This document shows positions 47,629-58,960 of a DNA stretch of 64,000 nucleotides, piece after piece. Under the pieces are notes generated by a model. The model did no database searches, was not told the origin of the DNA, and worked only from the letters and a program-made list of their open reading frames with translations. The position numbers and the translations under genes were made by a program. The stretch is from Phaseolus vulgaris (Eukaryota > Streptophyta > Magnoliopsida > Fabales > Fabaceae): positions 9,873,791-9,937,790 of the forward strand of contig NC_023753.2 in NCBI RefSeq assembly GCF_000499845.2, given 5' to 3'. The number at the start of each line of letters is the position of its first letter. Positions within the stretch are counted from its first letter, which is position 1.

Positions 47629-48360
47629 CTATGCAATTCCATTATGTTGTGGAGTGTAAGGAGCTGTAACTTCATGTTCAATTCCTTTTGCAGCACAAAA
47701 TTCTTCCAGCTCTTTGGAATTAAATTCTCCACCTCTATCAGTTCTGAAAATGGTTAAGGCATAGCCTGATTGCCTTTCAACCTTAGCACAAAATTTTACA
47801 AATCTTCCAAACACCTCACCTTTCTCCTTTAATAGGTAAATCCAGATTTTTCTGGTAAATTCATCCACAAAAGTAAGAAAATACCTATTACCTCCAAGTG
47901 AATTGCTATCAAGAGGGCCACATACATCTGAATATACAACCTCCAAAGGCTTCTTTGCTCTTTGCAGTACTGATTTCTTGAAATTCTTCCTTGATTGCTT
48001 CCCAAATAGGCAACCTTCACAAGTCTTATGAGATAGGTTGATTGGTGGCAACCCTGTGACCATTTGTTTACTGCTCAGTTTGTTCAAACTCTTGAAATTC
48101 AAATGGCCAAATCTGTAGTGCCACACCAGATTTGTTTCCTCCTTATCCCCAATTGAAGACAAGCATTGTGTAGTTGATGTATTAAGGTTAGTCTTAAAAG
48201 TCCTATTTTTAGACAAAGGTGCCTTAAGAACTAACCTTGATTTCCGATCATAGATCTTGATAGAATTTTGCTCCATTGACATTTTGAATCCCTTTTTCAG
48301 TAGTTGGCCTAAGCTGAGAAGATTATTCTTCATTGATGGCACATATAGGACATCATTCAT
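47629..48360 (-). pseudogene. Younger copia pol: protease end and integrase core
   Basis: 243 codons: DVLYVPSMKNNLLSLGQL (end of protease region), the HHCC zinc region (LVWHYRFGHLNFKSL, CEGCLFGKQSR), and the integrase core VVYSDVCGPLDSNSLGG, TFVDEFTRKIWIYLL, FRTDRGGEFNSKELEEFC with DDE acidic residues, ending YTPQHNGIA at an in-frame stop. The link to the gag-protease frame is broken by a one-base shift near 48362. Confidence 0.92.
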
Positions 48361-49196
48361 CAGCCAACTCTTCCATCTTTACAAGTGAATCTGACCTTGC
48401 CAATTCCTTCAGCAGAGATCATACTATTATCTGCAAATCTCACACTGTTTTTGACATTAAAATCAAAATCAATAATCCACTCCCTGTTGCCAGTCATATG
48501 ATTGGAACAGCCTGTGTCTAAGTACCAACTTGAAGCATCTTCATCCTGATTTGTAGTGGCCATTAATAACACTTGATCTAAATCAGAATCTTCATCTTCT
48601 TGAGCTAGATGTGCCTCATCTTTCTTGAAAAATTGTCCAATGTTGTTACTGTTATCAGCTCCCCAACATTCAGCTGCAAAATGACCATACTTTCCACAAT
48701 TATAACACTGCAGTTTTCTTTTATCCTGGAATTTCTTAGATCCATGATCTTGACTCCCTCTACCAGCAGCCAATTTCTGCTTCTGCACACTATTTTGACT
48801 CTGGTTCTGACTGCTTGAAGCAGGCCAGTCACTTGATTGACCTCCTCTTCCTCTTCCTCTTCCTTTCTTTTTCCAGCCACTTCTTCTTCTGCCTCTACTA
48901 GCAGTTTGAGCCTGGAAAACTTGCTCTACTACCTTTTCTTTACCTTTTCTTGAAAGTAACCGTTGCTCATGTGCTTCAAGAGAATTTTGGAGTTCTTCTA
49001 CTGTCATTTCATCAAGATCCTTGGATTCTTCAATTGCCACTACAATGTGATCAAAAGCAGGAGTCAAAGTTCTAAGAATCTTCTCAACCACCTTTGAATC
49101 AGGCAACTGCTCATCACAGCCTCGCATGGAATTTGCAATTGCTTGGATTTTACCAAAGTAATCACACACTGATTCTTGATCAGTCATGGACAGCAA
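48360..49196 (-). pseudogene. Younger copia gag C-terminal part and protease
   Basis: 278 codons: gag (LTPAFDHIVVAIEESKDLDE, LEAHEQRLLSRKGKEK), a basic Gly/Arg stretch (KKKGRGRGRGGQ, residues 109-120), the CCHC zinc knuckle CYNCGKYGHFAAEC (164-177), and the aspartic protease site WYLDTGCSNHMTG with Asp at about 227. An in-frame TAA near 49211 separates it from the gag N-terminus. Confidence 0.92.
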
Positions 49197-49214
49197 TTCA
49201 AATTGTCTTCTGAG

Positions 49215-49580
49215 TTATTGAAGCCTCACCTTCTTAACCCTACCAGTATTTCCATAGGTTTTTTCCAGTATGTCCCAAATATGCTTGGCAGATTCAGTTT
49301 TTGAGATTTTCTGGAAAATGGCAGCTGAGACACACTGATGCAGTAACATCCGTGCCTTGCAATCAATCTTTTTATTTTCTTTTGGTTGCTTCTCAGACTT
49401 TTTCTTCTTCTCCTCTGTTTCAAGCTTGGTTGAATCTTGAAACCCAATCTTGACAGCTTCTTCTAATTCTTGAAAACCAAGAATGGCTTCCATCTTCACA
49501 ATCCAATCATCATAATCCTTCCCATCAAACACCGGAAGACTCCCTGAAACCACACCAAATGCAACCATGACAGCTATCAC
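49215..49580 (-). pseudogene. Younger copia gag N-terminal part
   Basis: 121 codons starting MIAVMVAFGVVSGSLPVFDG and reading YDDWIVKMEAILGFQELEEAV, a Lys/Glu-rich stretch, then KHIWDILEKTYGNTGRVKKV, the typical copia gag N-terminus. The frame stops at TAA directly before LRRQFELL, which continues in the next piece. The start lies about 130 bp inside the 5' LTR. Confidence 0.9.
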
Positions 49581-49691
49581 CTACAGCAATCAACCTCTAA
49601 CTCTTGGCTTGCAAAACAGCAGATCCTCCTCTACTCAAAGTTCCAACAGCAGTCTTACCCTCACTGCCAGGAAACCACACAAGTCCCCTCC

Positions 49692-49708
49692 CTATGCTCT
49701 TGATACCA
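49692..49708 (-). promoter_or_regulatory. Primer-binding site of younger copia
   Basis: The minus strand reads TGGTATCAAGAGCATAG three bases inside the 5' LTR, complementary to initiator tRNA-Met. Confidence 0.88.
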
Positions 49709-49711
49709 ATC

Positions 49712-49911
49712 TGTTGGGAATTAATTGATAATTGGAATTGAAACTAAAATCTCTTTATTAGAAAACTGTATTGATACAATACAAGCAATGCTATTTATAG
49801 CTGTTAAAAACAGAATGAATTAAGAACATTCTGATAACAGAAATATCTAGCTTTAAGTTTTGGATAGTTAGAGTTAACAACCTAACTCTTTTTATTTAGC
49901 TTATTTCAACA
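49712..49911 (-). repeat. 5' LTR of younger copia
   Basis: 200 bp, TGTTGGGAATTAATTG to TTATTTCAACA, four differences from the LTR at 44240-44439. Confidence 0.95.
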
Positions 49912-49916
49912 CCTTG

Positions 49917-50110
49917 AACATCAAACAAACAAAAGGTTGTATCAAGGAGTTCAACAGAGATTGAGTATCACAATGTTGTAGTTGGTTCTTGTTGAAATCA
50001 AGTAGAGAATGAATCTTCTTTATGAACTATGATTTTATTCCTCAAAACAAACAATCTTATATAATAACTTAGGTGTTGTGGTCCTTGCCTCTAATCCCAT
50101 AATGCATTCC
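49917..50110 (+). pseudogene. Old copia RNase H tail beyond the nested insertion
   Basis: Continues from 44234 directly after the duplicated CCTTG. The reading 'SNIKQTKGCIKEFNRD'-like sequence in mixed frames corresponds to the serine/lysine-rich stretch before the conserved RNase H EAEY box, heavily mutated. It fits the expected position before the 3' LTR. Confidence 0.5.
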
Positions 50111-50252
50111 AATACAAAACACTTTAATCTAGATTTATAATTTGTCTGAGATTCTCACAAAATTATTATTTGATTCATTTTTCACTTGTTCAAGTATAAA
50201 ATAATGGTTGTACACAATCCAATCAATCAATAGTTGATTGGGAGATGGGGAA

Positions 50253-50389
50253 TGTTAGGTAGAATGTTATTTTACGTATGCATGTAAGGGATATGCCCTC
50301 TTATGTGTTGATAATGTATAATCTTCTTATATAAATAATATACATTATTTGCATTCAATATCTTTCCTTCTCTTCTTATCTTTCTCACA
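50253..50389 (+). repeat. 3' LTR of old copia
   Basis: 137 bp, TGTTAGGTAGAATG to TTTCTCACA, preceded by a purine-rich tract. Strongly diverged from the 5' LTR pieces at 39066 and 40405. Confidence 0.75.
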
Positions 50390-50394
50390 TTTAA

Positions 50395-53163
50395 ATATAT
50401 TGAAGTTTAACTTTTGTTAGTTTAAATTTTTAAATACCTTAGACAAAAACCATTTATTGAATTTTATTTTATTGCTCGAATAAGATATTTTAATTATTAT
50501 CAAATACAAAATTTTATTTTAAATTAAAAATAATTATTACAGACTCCAAAAATAAACCTTGTTGACAACTATATTAGTTAATTTTTTTTAACAAATATCA
50601 ATTAAAAAATAATTATTATATGCATCAATACATGAATAATCTTGATCATGTTAATTAAAATTAGTTTATATCAATAGTTGATTGAAAAAAATAATAATTT
50701 ATATAAGTAAAAAATACTTTCATACATAAAAAAATAGTTTTATCATTATTAATAGAGAAAATTCTTTATTAATCTTAATTGCCAATTTATATTAATGTTA
50801 ACAGAAAAAGATAATATTAAAATAACAATAGTCAATGTTAACTAAGAAATAATATTATTTACTATTAGGACTAAGGTTCCATGGATGCTTCGTAATGGGA
50901 GAAACACTTGTCTTAATTATTGTGGAAAAATAAAGTTACTTATTTTTAGTGAAGAAAGCGGATAAGGTGAGTAACTTAAGATTTATTCATAGAGATTCAT
51001 TTCATTGGGTATAATAGGCTTCATATAGTTTATTCTTAGAGTTTTCTATGAATAGGTATAATTTACCTATATATTTTTTTTGTTAACATATAGGTTTTGG
51101 TCTAATCTCCTATATTTTCTTTTTCTTTTTCTTTTTTCTTTTAATAATAGTTTTTTCATGTGATAATAAATGATTGTTGTTACTTGCAGGTGTCAGCTTA
51201 ACTGAGATGTCAAGTTACATAATAATACTTAACATTGAAAACTTTATAAAAAAAAATTTAAGAAATAATACTTTATATCGATTTAAAAATATTAATTATA
51301 GCGATTGAAAAATAGTTATATTATTCTAAAAACAAACTCTTGGCACATAAAGCAAATATTAATTAACATTAAATCGAAGATTTCCTAACTACAATAAGTA
51401 GAGTTTATAAATTAAAAAAAATATTTAATTATATTTTAATATTTCAACTTCTTTTAAAATTATTTATTCAAATAATATACTTTATTATAATCCATTTTAA
51501 AATATTTATAAAAACTTATGATATTCTAGAGATTCTCCATTTATACACAATTTGAACTTACTGAAAAAGTGTCTTGTAAATATCCACCATATTTCTACCG
51601 TTTTTGTATAGAGGGGAATAACTTTACTAAGCGTTTCAACCTGTATAAATCCCAATTAATGGAGACAAAAAAATTGATTTAAAGATGAAAAATACTTATA
51701 GATTCCTAAGAAGTGTACAAATATAAAAGCTTTGAATTATTAATCTCTGTGTGTATTAATTATTACAATAAAAGAGCGTTAGTTTAGTTGATTAAAAGTA
51801 GGGGAAGAAGAAACAAAAATAATTGACTTTCACTTTTTTTATTGGAAAATAGAAAGTGTTATTGCATTGTTTTCTGGTCTTTTATATACTTCGCACATAA
51901 AAGGTACATTTTTTTGGGTATTTTTTAGGACAAAACTTATACACAGTAGTGTATACTGTTAGTGTTTATTCCTGAATCAAATTTGGAGTTTTACTCTTAG
52001 TATTATTATTTAATAAAGTTTAAAGTTTTATCTTAATAATATGTACTATATATTATTAAAAAATAAATTATTAAAATAGGCATTTGTGATTTACAATAAT
52101 ATTATCATATATTATATTAATATTTTACAAAATTTGTAATATAAATTAATACTTTTTGCAAGAAATTTATTACTATTTATTTTAACACCAAAAATGTATC
52201 AATACTATGTACCACAAAATTGTGTATTAGTATATATTGCATTGTCAATATAAATTAACAATGTGTATATTAATTATATCTTTTTTTACTGAATAAGTAT
52301 TGCCTTAAAACTGAGTCTGTACTTAATTCAATCTTAAAATTTAATTTATAATAATAAGGCTATATCTAATAGTAAATATCACCTCTTCAAAAAACTGTAT
52401 TAATGAAAATTATTCCGACCTTTGTTGTTTTCTTTCAACGTGGCATTGCCTTACTTCTTAGGAGTTTCTTGAATAACCAATTTATTTGAAGTTTTTGATT
52501 GATGACAATAGAAAACATTAGAATAAAAGCTGTTATTTTCAGAACTTAACTTGAAATTACTTTTCTTACAACTTTTTTAAAGTCATTTTTATTATAACTT
52601 AACTCTTAAGTAATTAACTCTTATAATTAACTATAATTTTTAATCAATATCTTCTCATCACCCATCATTTAACTCCTCTCTCTCTCTCTTTTGTTTAAAG
52701 GTGACTTACGTGTGGATCACCACTGCAAGTAATATTCTATAAGATGAGATAGTGCATGTTCACAAACAAAAGCAATAGTATAAAATTTGGCGTGCAATGC
52801 GTGGCTCATGAAATGGTTATGACTAATTCAAATCATAATCAATTAAGTTGGGGTAGTGACCAATATATCCCATGTAAACTGTGTTGTTAAAACCTCCACC
52901 TTATATGATAAAATATTGGGAAAGGATTTCGTTGTTACCTTGTTTATGCATATGGGTATGGATTCTCTCAATTAAATTTAACTAGTATTTAATAAGAGTA
53001 TTGAATTTGTGACTCACTTATCTTCCATGTATTAAGTGGTAATTATCTTACATATTGATTCGGTTGGTTAAGGTAAGTATCTAATTACCTTAGATACTTG
53101 TTCAGTTGGGTAAAGGAGTATTAAGTTCGAGATCTCAATTTCTCATAACTTCTATTAATCTAA
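50395..53163. other. AT-rich intergenic DNA
   Basis: No gene or element recognised. A short CT run lies at 52676-52691. Confidence 0.55.
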
Positions 53164-53455
53164 CACTTAACTAGAAAATTATTAAATAAAAATTAATTTT
53201 AAAGACCAATAATAATTAATGGTTATATTGACTAAATTAGATATTATTTTATAAATTAAAAAAATTATTAGTATATAAGTTAGTTTCTATTATTAATAAA
53301 TAATTTTTAAATTGATATATAATTAAATATCAAGGTTTTAACTATCAATTATTTAGATTATAAAGTTGGTAGTTAAATGTAATGAAATACATATATTAGG
53401 TAAGTTAAATAGTTTATAAATAGATAAATTTAGTTATTCAAATTTTATTTCACAA
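53164..53455. mobile_element. Decayed CACTA-derived MITE copy
   Basis: 'cacttaactagaaaatt', 'aaagaccaataataatta', 'tgactaaattagatattat', 'gttagtttctatta' and 'ggttttaactatcaattatt' follow in order the reverse complement of the 376-bp MITE at 29187-29562. Terminal CACTA is no longer exact and the far end is not recognisable, so this is an old copy. Confidence 0.65.
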
Positions 53456-53488
53456 AAATCATCTTTAAAATCAAACTTCTTTGTCTTC

Positions 53489-54320
53489 ATTGTAAGATTG
53501 TGAATTGACGGTTAAATTAGTTTACGTTATAAGATTGTGAATTGACGGTTAAATTAGTTTACATTATAAGATTGTGAATTGACGGTTAAATTAGTTTACG
53601 TTAGTGACACTAACAAAGAGTATAAGGTATTCTTGCGATCAAAATTTTGTTTAAAATAATTGTCGCGAGTTTGCACGCCTATGGTTACGTGTTTGCATAT
53701 AGGTTTTGATGGGTAAAGATGAATCTATGCTAGCTTAGGATCGTACTTGTACCTATGATTTGATGTTTATGATTTTTTTTGTATCTGTCTCCACTGTAAG
53801 ATTGTAAATTGATCGTTCATATTTTTTCAAAATTTGAGTCTACGTTAGTGATTCTAACAAAGAGTATAAGGTATCCTTACGATCAAAATTTTGTTTTAAG
53901 TAATTTTTTCTTTGGGTTGTTCGCATGTCGGGAGTTTGTAGGCCTAAGATTATGTGTTTGCATATAGGTTTTGATGGGTAAAGATGAATCTCTACTAGCT
54001 TAAGATCGTACTTGTATCTATGATTTGATGTTTATGATTTTTTGTGTATCTATCTCCACTATAAGATTGTGAATTGACCGTTGCTCTTTCTTCAAAATTT
54101 GAGTTTATGTTAGTCATGCTAACAAAGAGTATAAGGTATCATTGCGATCAAAATTATGTTTAAAGTAATTTTTTCTTTAGGTTGTTCACATGTCAGGAGT
54201 TTGCATGTCTAAGGTTATGTGTTTGCATATAGGTTTTGATGGGTAAAGATGAATCTATGCTAGCTTATGATCATACTTGTACCTGTGATTTGATGTTTAT
54301 GATTTTTTGTGGTTATGTTT
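53489..54320. repeat. Hierarchical tandem repeats (37 bp and ~260-310 bp)
   Basis: Three near-identical 37-bp units (anchor AAGATTGTGAATTGACGG at 53494, 53531, 53568) open the array. The larger unit, from '(t)gtaagattgtgaattga' through 'gtgacactaacaaagagtat', 'aaggtat', 'gcatataggttttgatggg' to 'tttgatgtttatgatttttt', occurs three times, starting near 53490, 53798 and 54057. The first large unit contains the 37-bp expansion and lacks a 'tttctttgggttgttcgca' part. Non-coding; origin unknown. Confidence 0.85.
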
Positions 54321-57300
54321 GATCTTCTTGTGGGAATTCAGCATTTGCTAAGATTTTGGCTTGGAGTGACTACATTTTTCAAGTTAGAAAAGTTAATTAA
54401 GATTTATAGTACATTAATAATATAAAGATTATAAGAAGTTTGTATTTATATGAAATTGTTGGACAATTATGTTTCGGTTTTGTAAAGGTTAGTAAAAAAT
54501 GTTGATTTATATTGTTGCATTATTGGAATGTTGTACTTTGAAAATGTTGAATATGTTGAACTTGAATATAAAATGAAAAAAAAAATGTCTATTTAACTTT
54601 GTTTGATCAAGTTATGTCAAAATGAATTTTAAATGCTTAACATAAATTTTGATTAAGTTGAATATAATTTTATTAATTCGGATATGAATTCGTCATATGA
54701 AGTTATATATTTTATCGCATGATATTTGAATTAGATGCATAGATAGTTTAAAATTTGTTGTTATTATAAAATAGAATAAAGAAAAACAAAAAAGAAAAAT
54801 GAAGACAACAAATATGATAAGGAATATCTCTTCTATTTTTCTATTAAAATCAAAGCAAATGGTCTGAACATATACAAGTAGTATATTATAGGTCTAGCTA
54901 AAGAGAGAATGAAAATCAAAGATTCAATCAATAAAGACTAGAATCAGAAAAGACAAAATAAAGGTTATACACATCTACAAAGAGAAATATAAGAATTAGA
55001 AAAGATACAATTGATATTAACTTTCTTTTATAAGTCTTGTATCCATATTCTTTAATAATTGTAGATTGTTAAATGTTTTAATTTGAAGTATTTAATCAGT
55101 TTGAGAATATATAAACATCAAAATTTTCCACATAATACGTGCAACTATCTTGAGACAAAAGAAGTGAGTTTTACTGGATAATTTTGCATGATGAAATTAG
55201 TCTGATGCAAAAAAAATTTATAAAATTTGGACAATAATTTGGTGCTTGAGGTCCAAATTTTGTTCAATGGATTTGTAAAACAAGTTATTTGATTTTAAAA
55301 ATATATTTTAAATTAAATAAATATGTTTATTGTATATATTTGTATGGAAATATTGACTTGTATGGTTAATTGGTTTATTTTACTTTAAGTTAATTGTTGT
55401 ATAGAAAATATATTATGAATGATGAATTGTGGAATGTAAATTGATGGTTGATGATAAAATGTGGACATTTTGTCTACTGAGAAGGTAACAATTTGTTTTG
55501 AGTAGTGTTATATGCATTAAATTTGTGATGTCTTTAAAGAAATTATTCTGACTCTACTGTTTACAATACTCATACACAGAGAACAAATATTAGATTTTTT
55601 TGAGTTATATGTTTTGTTTCACTTTTTGTGATGTATATAAGTACCTATAAATAGGAAACTAGATTGCTAGATTGTTTTGAGAGCATGTGTTGATTATGAT
55701 GTTACAATACTCACTATTAGTTCTCAATAATTTTTATTTGAATTTTTTTTAAAAAAAATAAAGTGATCAAAGTAAAATTATATTGGTAAATAAGTCATTA
55801 AGATTTAAAAAATTATTTATAATTTAATTTTATATATTTATATTTTTTATTTATAATTATAAAATTAAATTTACTTTTAAAAATATTAGTTTTATTTAAA
55901 TTCAGTGTGACTTATTAGAATTCTCTTATGAAAAGCCAAGTTTAGATTATACTTTAAGATTAGTTTTATTATTTGAGTTTATATTTTTTAATGAATAGTT
56001 TTTAAAAAATCTTATTTAAAATTAAAAAGTGTCTATAAATATGCAACTATATATTTCAAGCGGTACCTAAAAATAGGGGTTGCTGTAGTGTTATACAGTC
56101 ATCTCTAACTATATTAATCTTAATTATATTTTAATAAATCTAATTTATTAGATTTTCACCAAATGCTTTTTTATTGTCTTTATTGAGTAAGTGATGTGTA
56201 CTTTAAAATGAAACGTTTTTTAAATTTGTTACTTAAATCACAAATTATAAATTAAAGATAAGCAAAAAAAATAAAATGGACCTTTTATTATAATTTTAAC
56301 TTTATTAATTATTTAAACAAGTTCTTGTTTTTTTTTTAAATTGGATTAAGTTTTTAAAATTTAAAATTAATACTTTTAGTATTTATAATTTGAAAATTAT
56401 TATTTTTTATGTCAGAACTTTGAATTTAAAAAAAAAATTTCAAATGTAATTATTGATAATAGATAATATCATCTCAACGAACATAAAAAAATAAGAATAG
56501 AAAAATTATTATAACTAAATTTGTTAAATTATATCAAATGTATAATATATTTTAATTTTGATTAATGTAGACCGAATGAGTATATTAATGAATGAGCCAA
56601 TAATTGAATCCTTTAACGAGACGAATGAACATCCAATTTTCTTAACGTCGGATTTGAATATAAGATTCCCCAAACCTAACCAATCTCGCCATTATCTCCC
56701 GAGATGAACTTAAATGCGACAAGACTTTCCAGACATTCTTTTATATTATTATTATTGTTATTATCAATTAAAGAAATGTTTTTTCATCATACAACAATTG
56801 AAAGTGTGTGAATTTAAATAAATTTATTGTTAATTGTATGGCATTCTTTCAATTATATACTGGTATAATAATTTTGACGGTATTAGTTTAAATTTTGTAT
56901 GATATATTAGTGATTTGATTTGATAATATTTGTATGTTATATATATCCTTTGGTGTTTGTTAGGGGCATAGATTTTGGCGTTGGATGGGCGTGGAGACTT
57001 AAATATGATTAACACAGTTGCCTAATTAGTATGAGAAAGTCCACAGTGGCAAACACGGTCCACTAATTGAAGTTTGGTGATTAAGCAGAGAGATGAAAAA
57101 GCGAAACACAAAGACTTTGATAAATAAAAATGAGCTTCTTAAAGAGAGAAACACAACATCAAGATGGGATTAGTGGAGTTATAAGTCAATTGTGATTAAA
57201 ATGGAGAAGCAAGTTGGGTTTGAATAGACTGAAAGACATTTGAATGACCACTCACACTCTCAACTTTCTTCTTTCTTCTTTCTTCTCCCAGTTAACTTTT

Positions 57301-57484
57301 ACAATCCCATTTGGACATTCATGTCAATGTAGATATTCTTATAATAAATCATAATCCACTCCTTTTCTGTGTTTCTTCTTGTCATCTACCAATTCTTTGC
57401 ACGCGTGTCTGCCATCCCAGGGCATCTCTTCAACAATCAACTATTCACTCCGTGTTAAAATAAGAGTTAATTTTTTTGATATTT
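54321..57484. other. AT-rich intergenic DNA
   Basis: No gene supported. The 61-codon minus frame at 56830-57015 has no domain. 57030-57300 has a more balanced composition but no recognisable product. Confidence 0.5.
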
Positions 57485-57556
57485 ATGTATAAGGTTGGAC
57501 TTTTCATATGGTTCTTATTTATTTATTTATTTTATTACTGATAAAAAAATAAAAAA
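57485..57556 (+). mobile_element. Very short LINE 3'-end insertion
   Basis: 'tttatgtataaggttggac', 'atggttcttatttatttatt', 'tttattactgat' and an A-rich tail correspond to the 3' end of the LINE at 46520-46582. Only some 60 bp remain, as expected for extreme 5' truncation. Confidence 0.55.
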
Positions 57557-57847
57557 TCTTCAGTGTTAAAATACGTAAAATCAATCAACTAAATTTTAAA
57601 TCTTTTCTTTTTCTTTATTCAGAGGTTAAAACTCAAATCTTATTTAATATATGCAAATATAATTTATTTTTATTGGTATGCAAAAAAAAATATTTTACTT
57701 GGATAAATATTTATACTGTGAAATTAGAAAGAAGATTTGTGGTGATCTCCAGACCTTGGTGGTCCTTTCCGCATTAATTTCCTAAACTCTTCTTACCCAT
57801 TATCGTGTTCCTATTCAACGTGCCAATCATCTCCATTCATTTTTCTC

Positions 57848-57857
57848 TATAAATGGC
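57848..57857 (+). promoter_or_regulatory. TATA-box-like site without a recognised gene
   Basis: CTCTATAAATGGCC in a context resembling a plant promoter: pyrimidine-rich leader (ttcttttactttctttctttg) and a first ATG at 57914 that opens only 35 codons. A GT donor-like word follows (gtacgtaat at 57960). Either a remnant of a gene or chance. Confidence 0.3.
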
Positions 57858-58069
57858 CTCAGACACTGACTTCTTTTACTTTCTTTCTTTGCTAATTAAC
57901 ATTGCTAATTAACATGCATCCTATGCTACCCTTTTCCCAGCCACACTCAATTTTGATGTTGTACGTAATTTCCATTGCAAAAAATACTCTTCAAGTCACG
58001 AAGAAAGACCATCTCAACTAGAACATTAGGTGTGTCAGAAATACAGGAATTTCAACTTAAATTGTTATC

Positions 58070-58350
58070 TGTTTTTTTCAATCATACATTTTTCTTAAAT
58101 GCTATATTTTTTTCCTACGTTATTCTCTATCTAGTCCTGTTTTCAGTTTTGTATTAAATATTATTTTACCATTTAGGTCAATTTGCAAATCACCACCTCC
58201 TAACTAAGGGAACTCTTTTTCAATCATACATTCTCTTTATATGTTAGATTTTTTTCCTACGTTATTCTGTATTCAATCTTCTTCTCACTCTTTTTTTTAA
58301 GTATTAAACATTATTTCGCCATTTAGATACAAATCGCCACCTCCTAACTA
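58070..58350. repeat. Tandem duplication, ~142-bp unit
   Basis: 'caatcatacat', 'tttttttcctacgttattct', 'gtattaaatattatttt' and 'atcgccacctcctaactaag' recur in the same order at about 58077-58208 and 58219-58350. Moderate divergence; non-coding. Confidence 0.8.
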
Positions 58351-58425
58351 AGAAACTTATTATTATTAGACTTTATTTTAAAATCGAACTCCGCTCATAA
58401 TACCATAAACATTAACATTAAAGCT

Positions 58426-58960
58426 TGTTGTATCGGTATGGGCGAGACTGACACGTGGACTTTCTGACCGAGATCCACTTGACTGCCCGAGACTTGGTCT
58501 ACCTAACCGAGACCAAGGGAACCTGGTCGAGTCCTGAGAGTCTTGGCCAAGGCGACCGAGACCTAAGAGACTCGGCCGAAACCAGGTAAAATCAGCCGAG
58601 ACGAGTAGAATCGTCACGGCCGGCCAGGCTGGCCAACCCATACTACCGTTAACGCTCAAATCAAGGTAAGTGAAGCTAATCCGTCATTTAAGGATTAGGT
58701 AATGCAACCCTAAGCGAGGTCCACTCCGCTAATCACATTCAATAAAGTAAGCTCATTAAAATAATATAAATAATACACATTCCAAGAAGAAACATACGTC
58801 ATTTATTACTGTTCACCCGAGACCGAGTGCCAAAGGAGAAGCAGGAGGACGAGAAGAACCCCAGTTCATCACCTAACAACCTGACCAACCGCAGGAAGGA
58901 GAATAAGACTTCAATAGTTCTCCAGGTCTCATCTTCCTAGTAGAAACACTCGTGTTACTC
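58426..58960. mobile_element. GC-rich LTR-like block with CCGAGAC words
   Basis: From TGTTGTATCGG the sequence becomes GC-rich for about 530 bp, with the word CGAGAC or CCGAGAC recurring at least six times (58443, 58488, 58509, 58555, 58596, 58817). A TATA-like run (aatataaataatac) lies at 58763-58776. The composition and layout resemble a plant LTR, but no partner LTR or target duplication was found, so a solo LTR or fragment is an inference. The 93-codon minus frame 58378-58659 has no domain. Confidence 0.45.

Larger units (their letters stand above)
44240..49911 (-). mobile_element. Younger Ty1/copia retrotransposon, minus strand
   Basis: A 5672-bp element with two 200-bp LTRs (44240-44439 and 49712-49911; TGTTGGGAATTAATTG ... 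TTATTTCAACA) that differ at only four positions, and a perfect 5-bp target duplication CCTTG (44235-44239 and 49912-49916). The primer-binding site TGGTATCAAGAGC lies just inside the right LTR and the purine tract AAGGAAGAG just inside the left one. All copia modules are present in order gag, protease, integrase, RT, RNase H, but interrupted by several stops and frameshifts and by a LINE at 45546-46582. Two percent LTR divergence implies insertion roughly within the last million years at commonly used plant rates. Confidence 0.95.
39066..50389 (+). mobile_element. Old Ty1/copia element, host of nested insertions
   Basis: The 5' LTR starts TGTTAGATATATG at 39066 and ends TCTTCTTACA at 40492, interrupted by a solo-LTR-like block. 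The 3' LTR is 50253-50389 (TGTTAGGTAGAATG ... TCTTTCTCACA). Both LTRs share 'gttgataatgt', 'taatct', 'cttatat' and 'cttatctt'. A decayed primer-binding site follows the 5' LTR and a purine tract (gggagatggggaa) precedes the 3' LTR. Flanks ATTAA (39061-39065) and TTTAA (50390-50394) look like a mutated 5-bp duplication. Coding remnants on the plus strand are gag, protease, integrase, RT and RNase H, all broken by stops and shifts. The RNase H part is split at 44235/49917 by a younger copia. Confidence 0.83.

Noticed and set aside
53489..53605. CRISPR-like array of 37-bp repeats
   Set aside because: The units are contiguous without spacers and the genome is a plant's; this is a plain tandem repeat.
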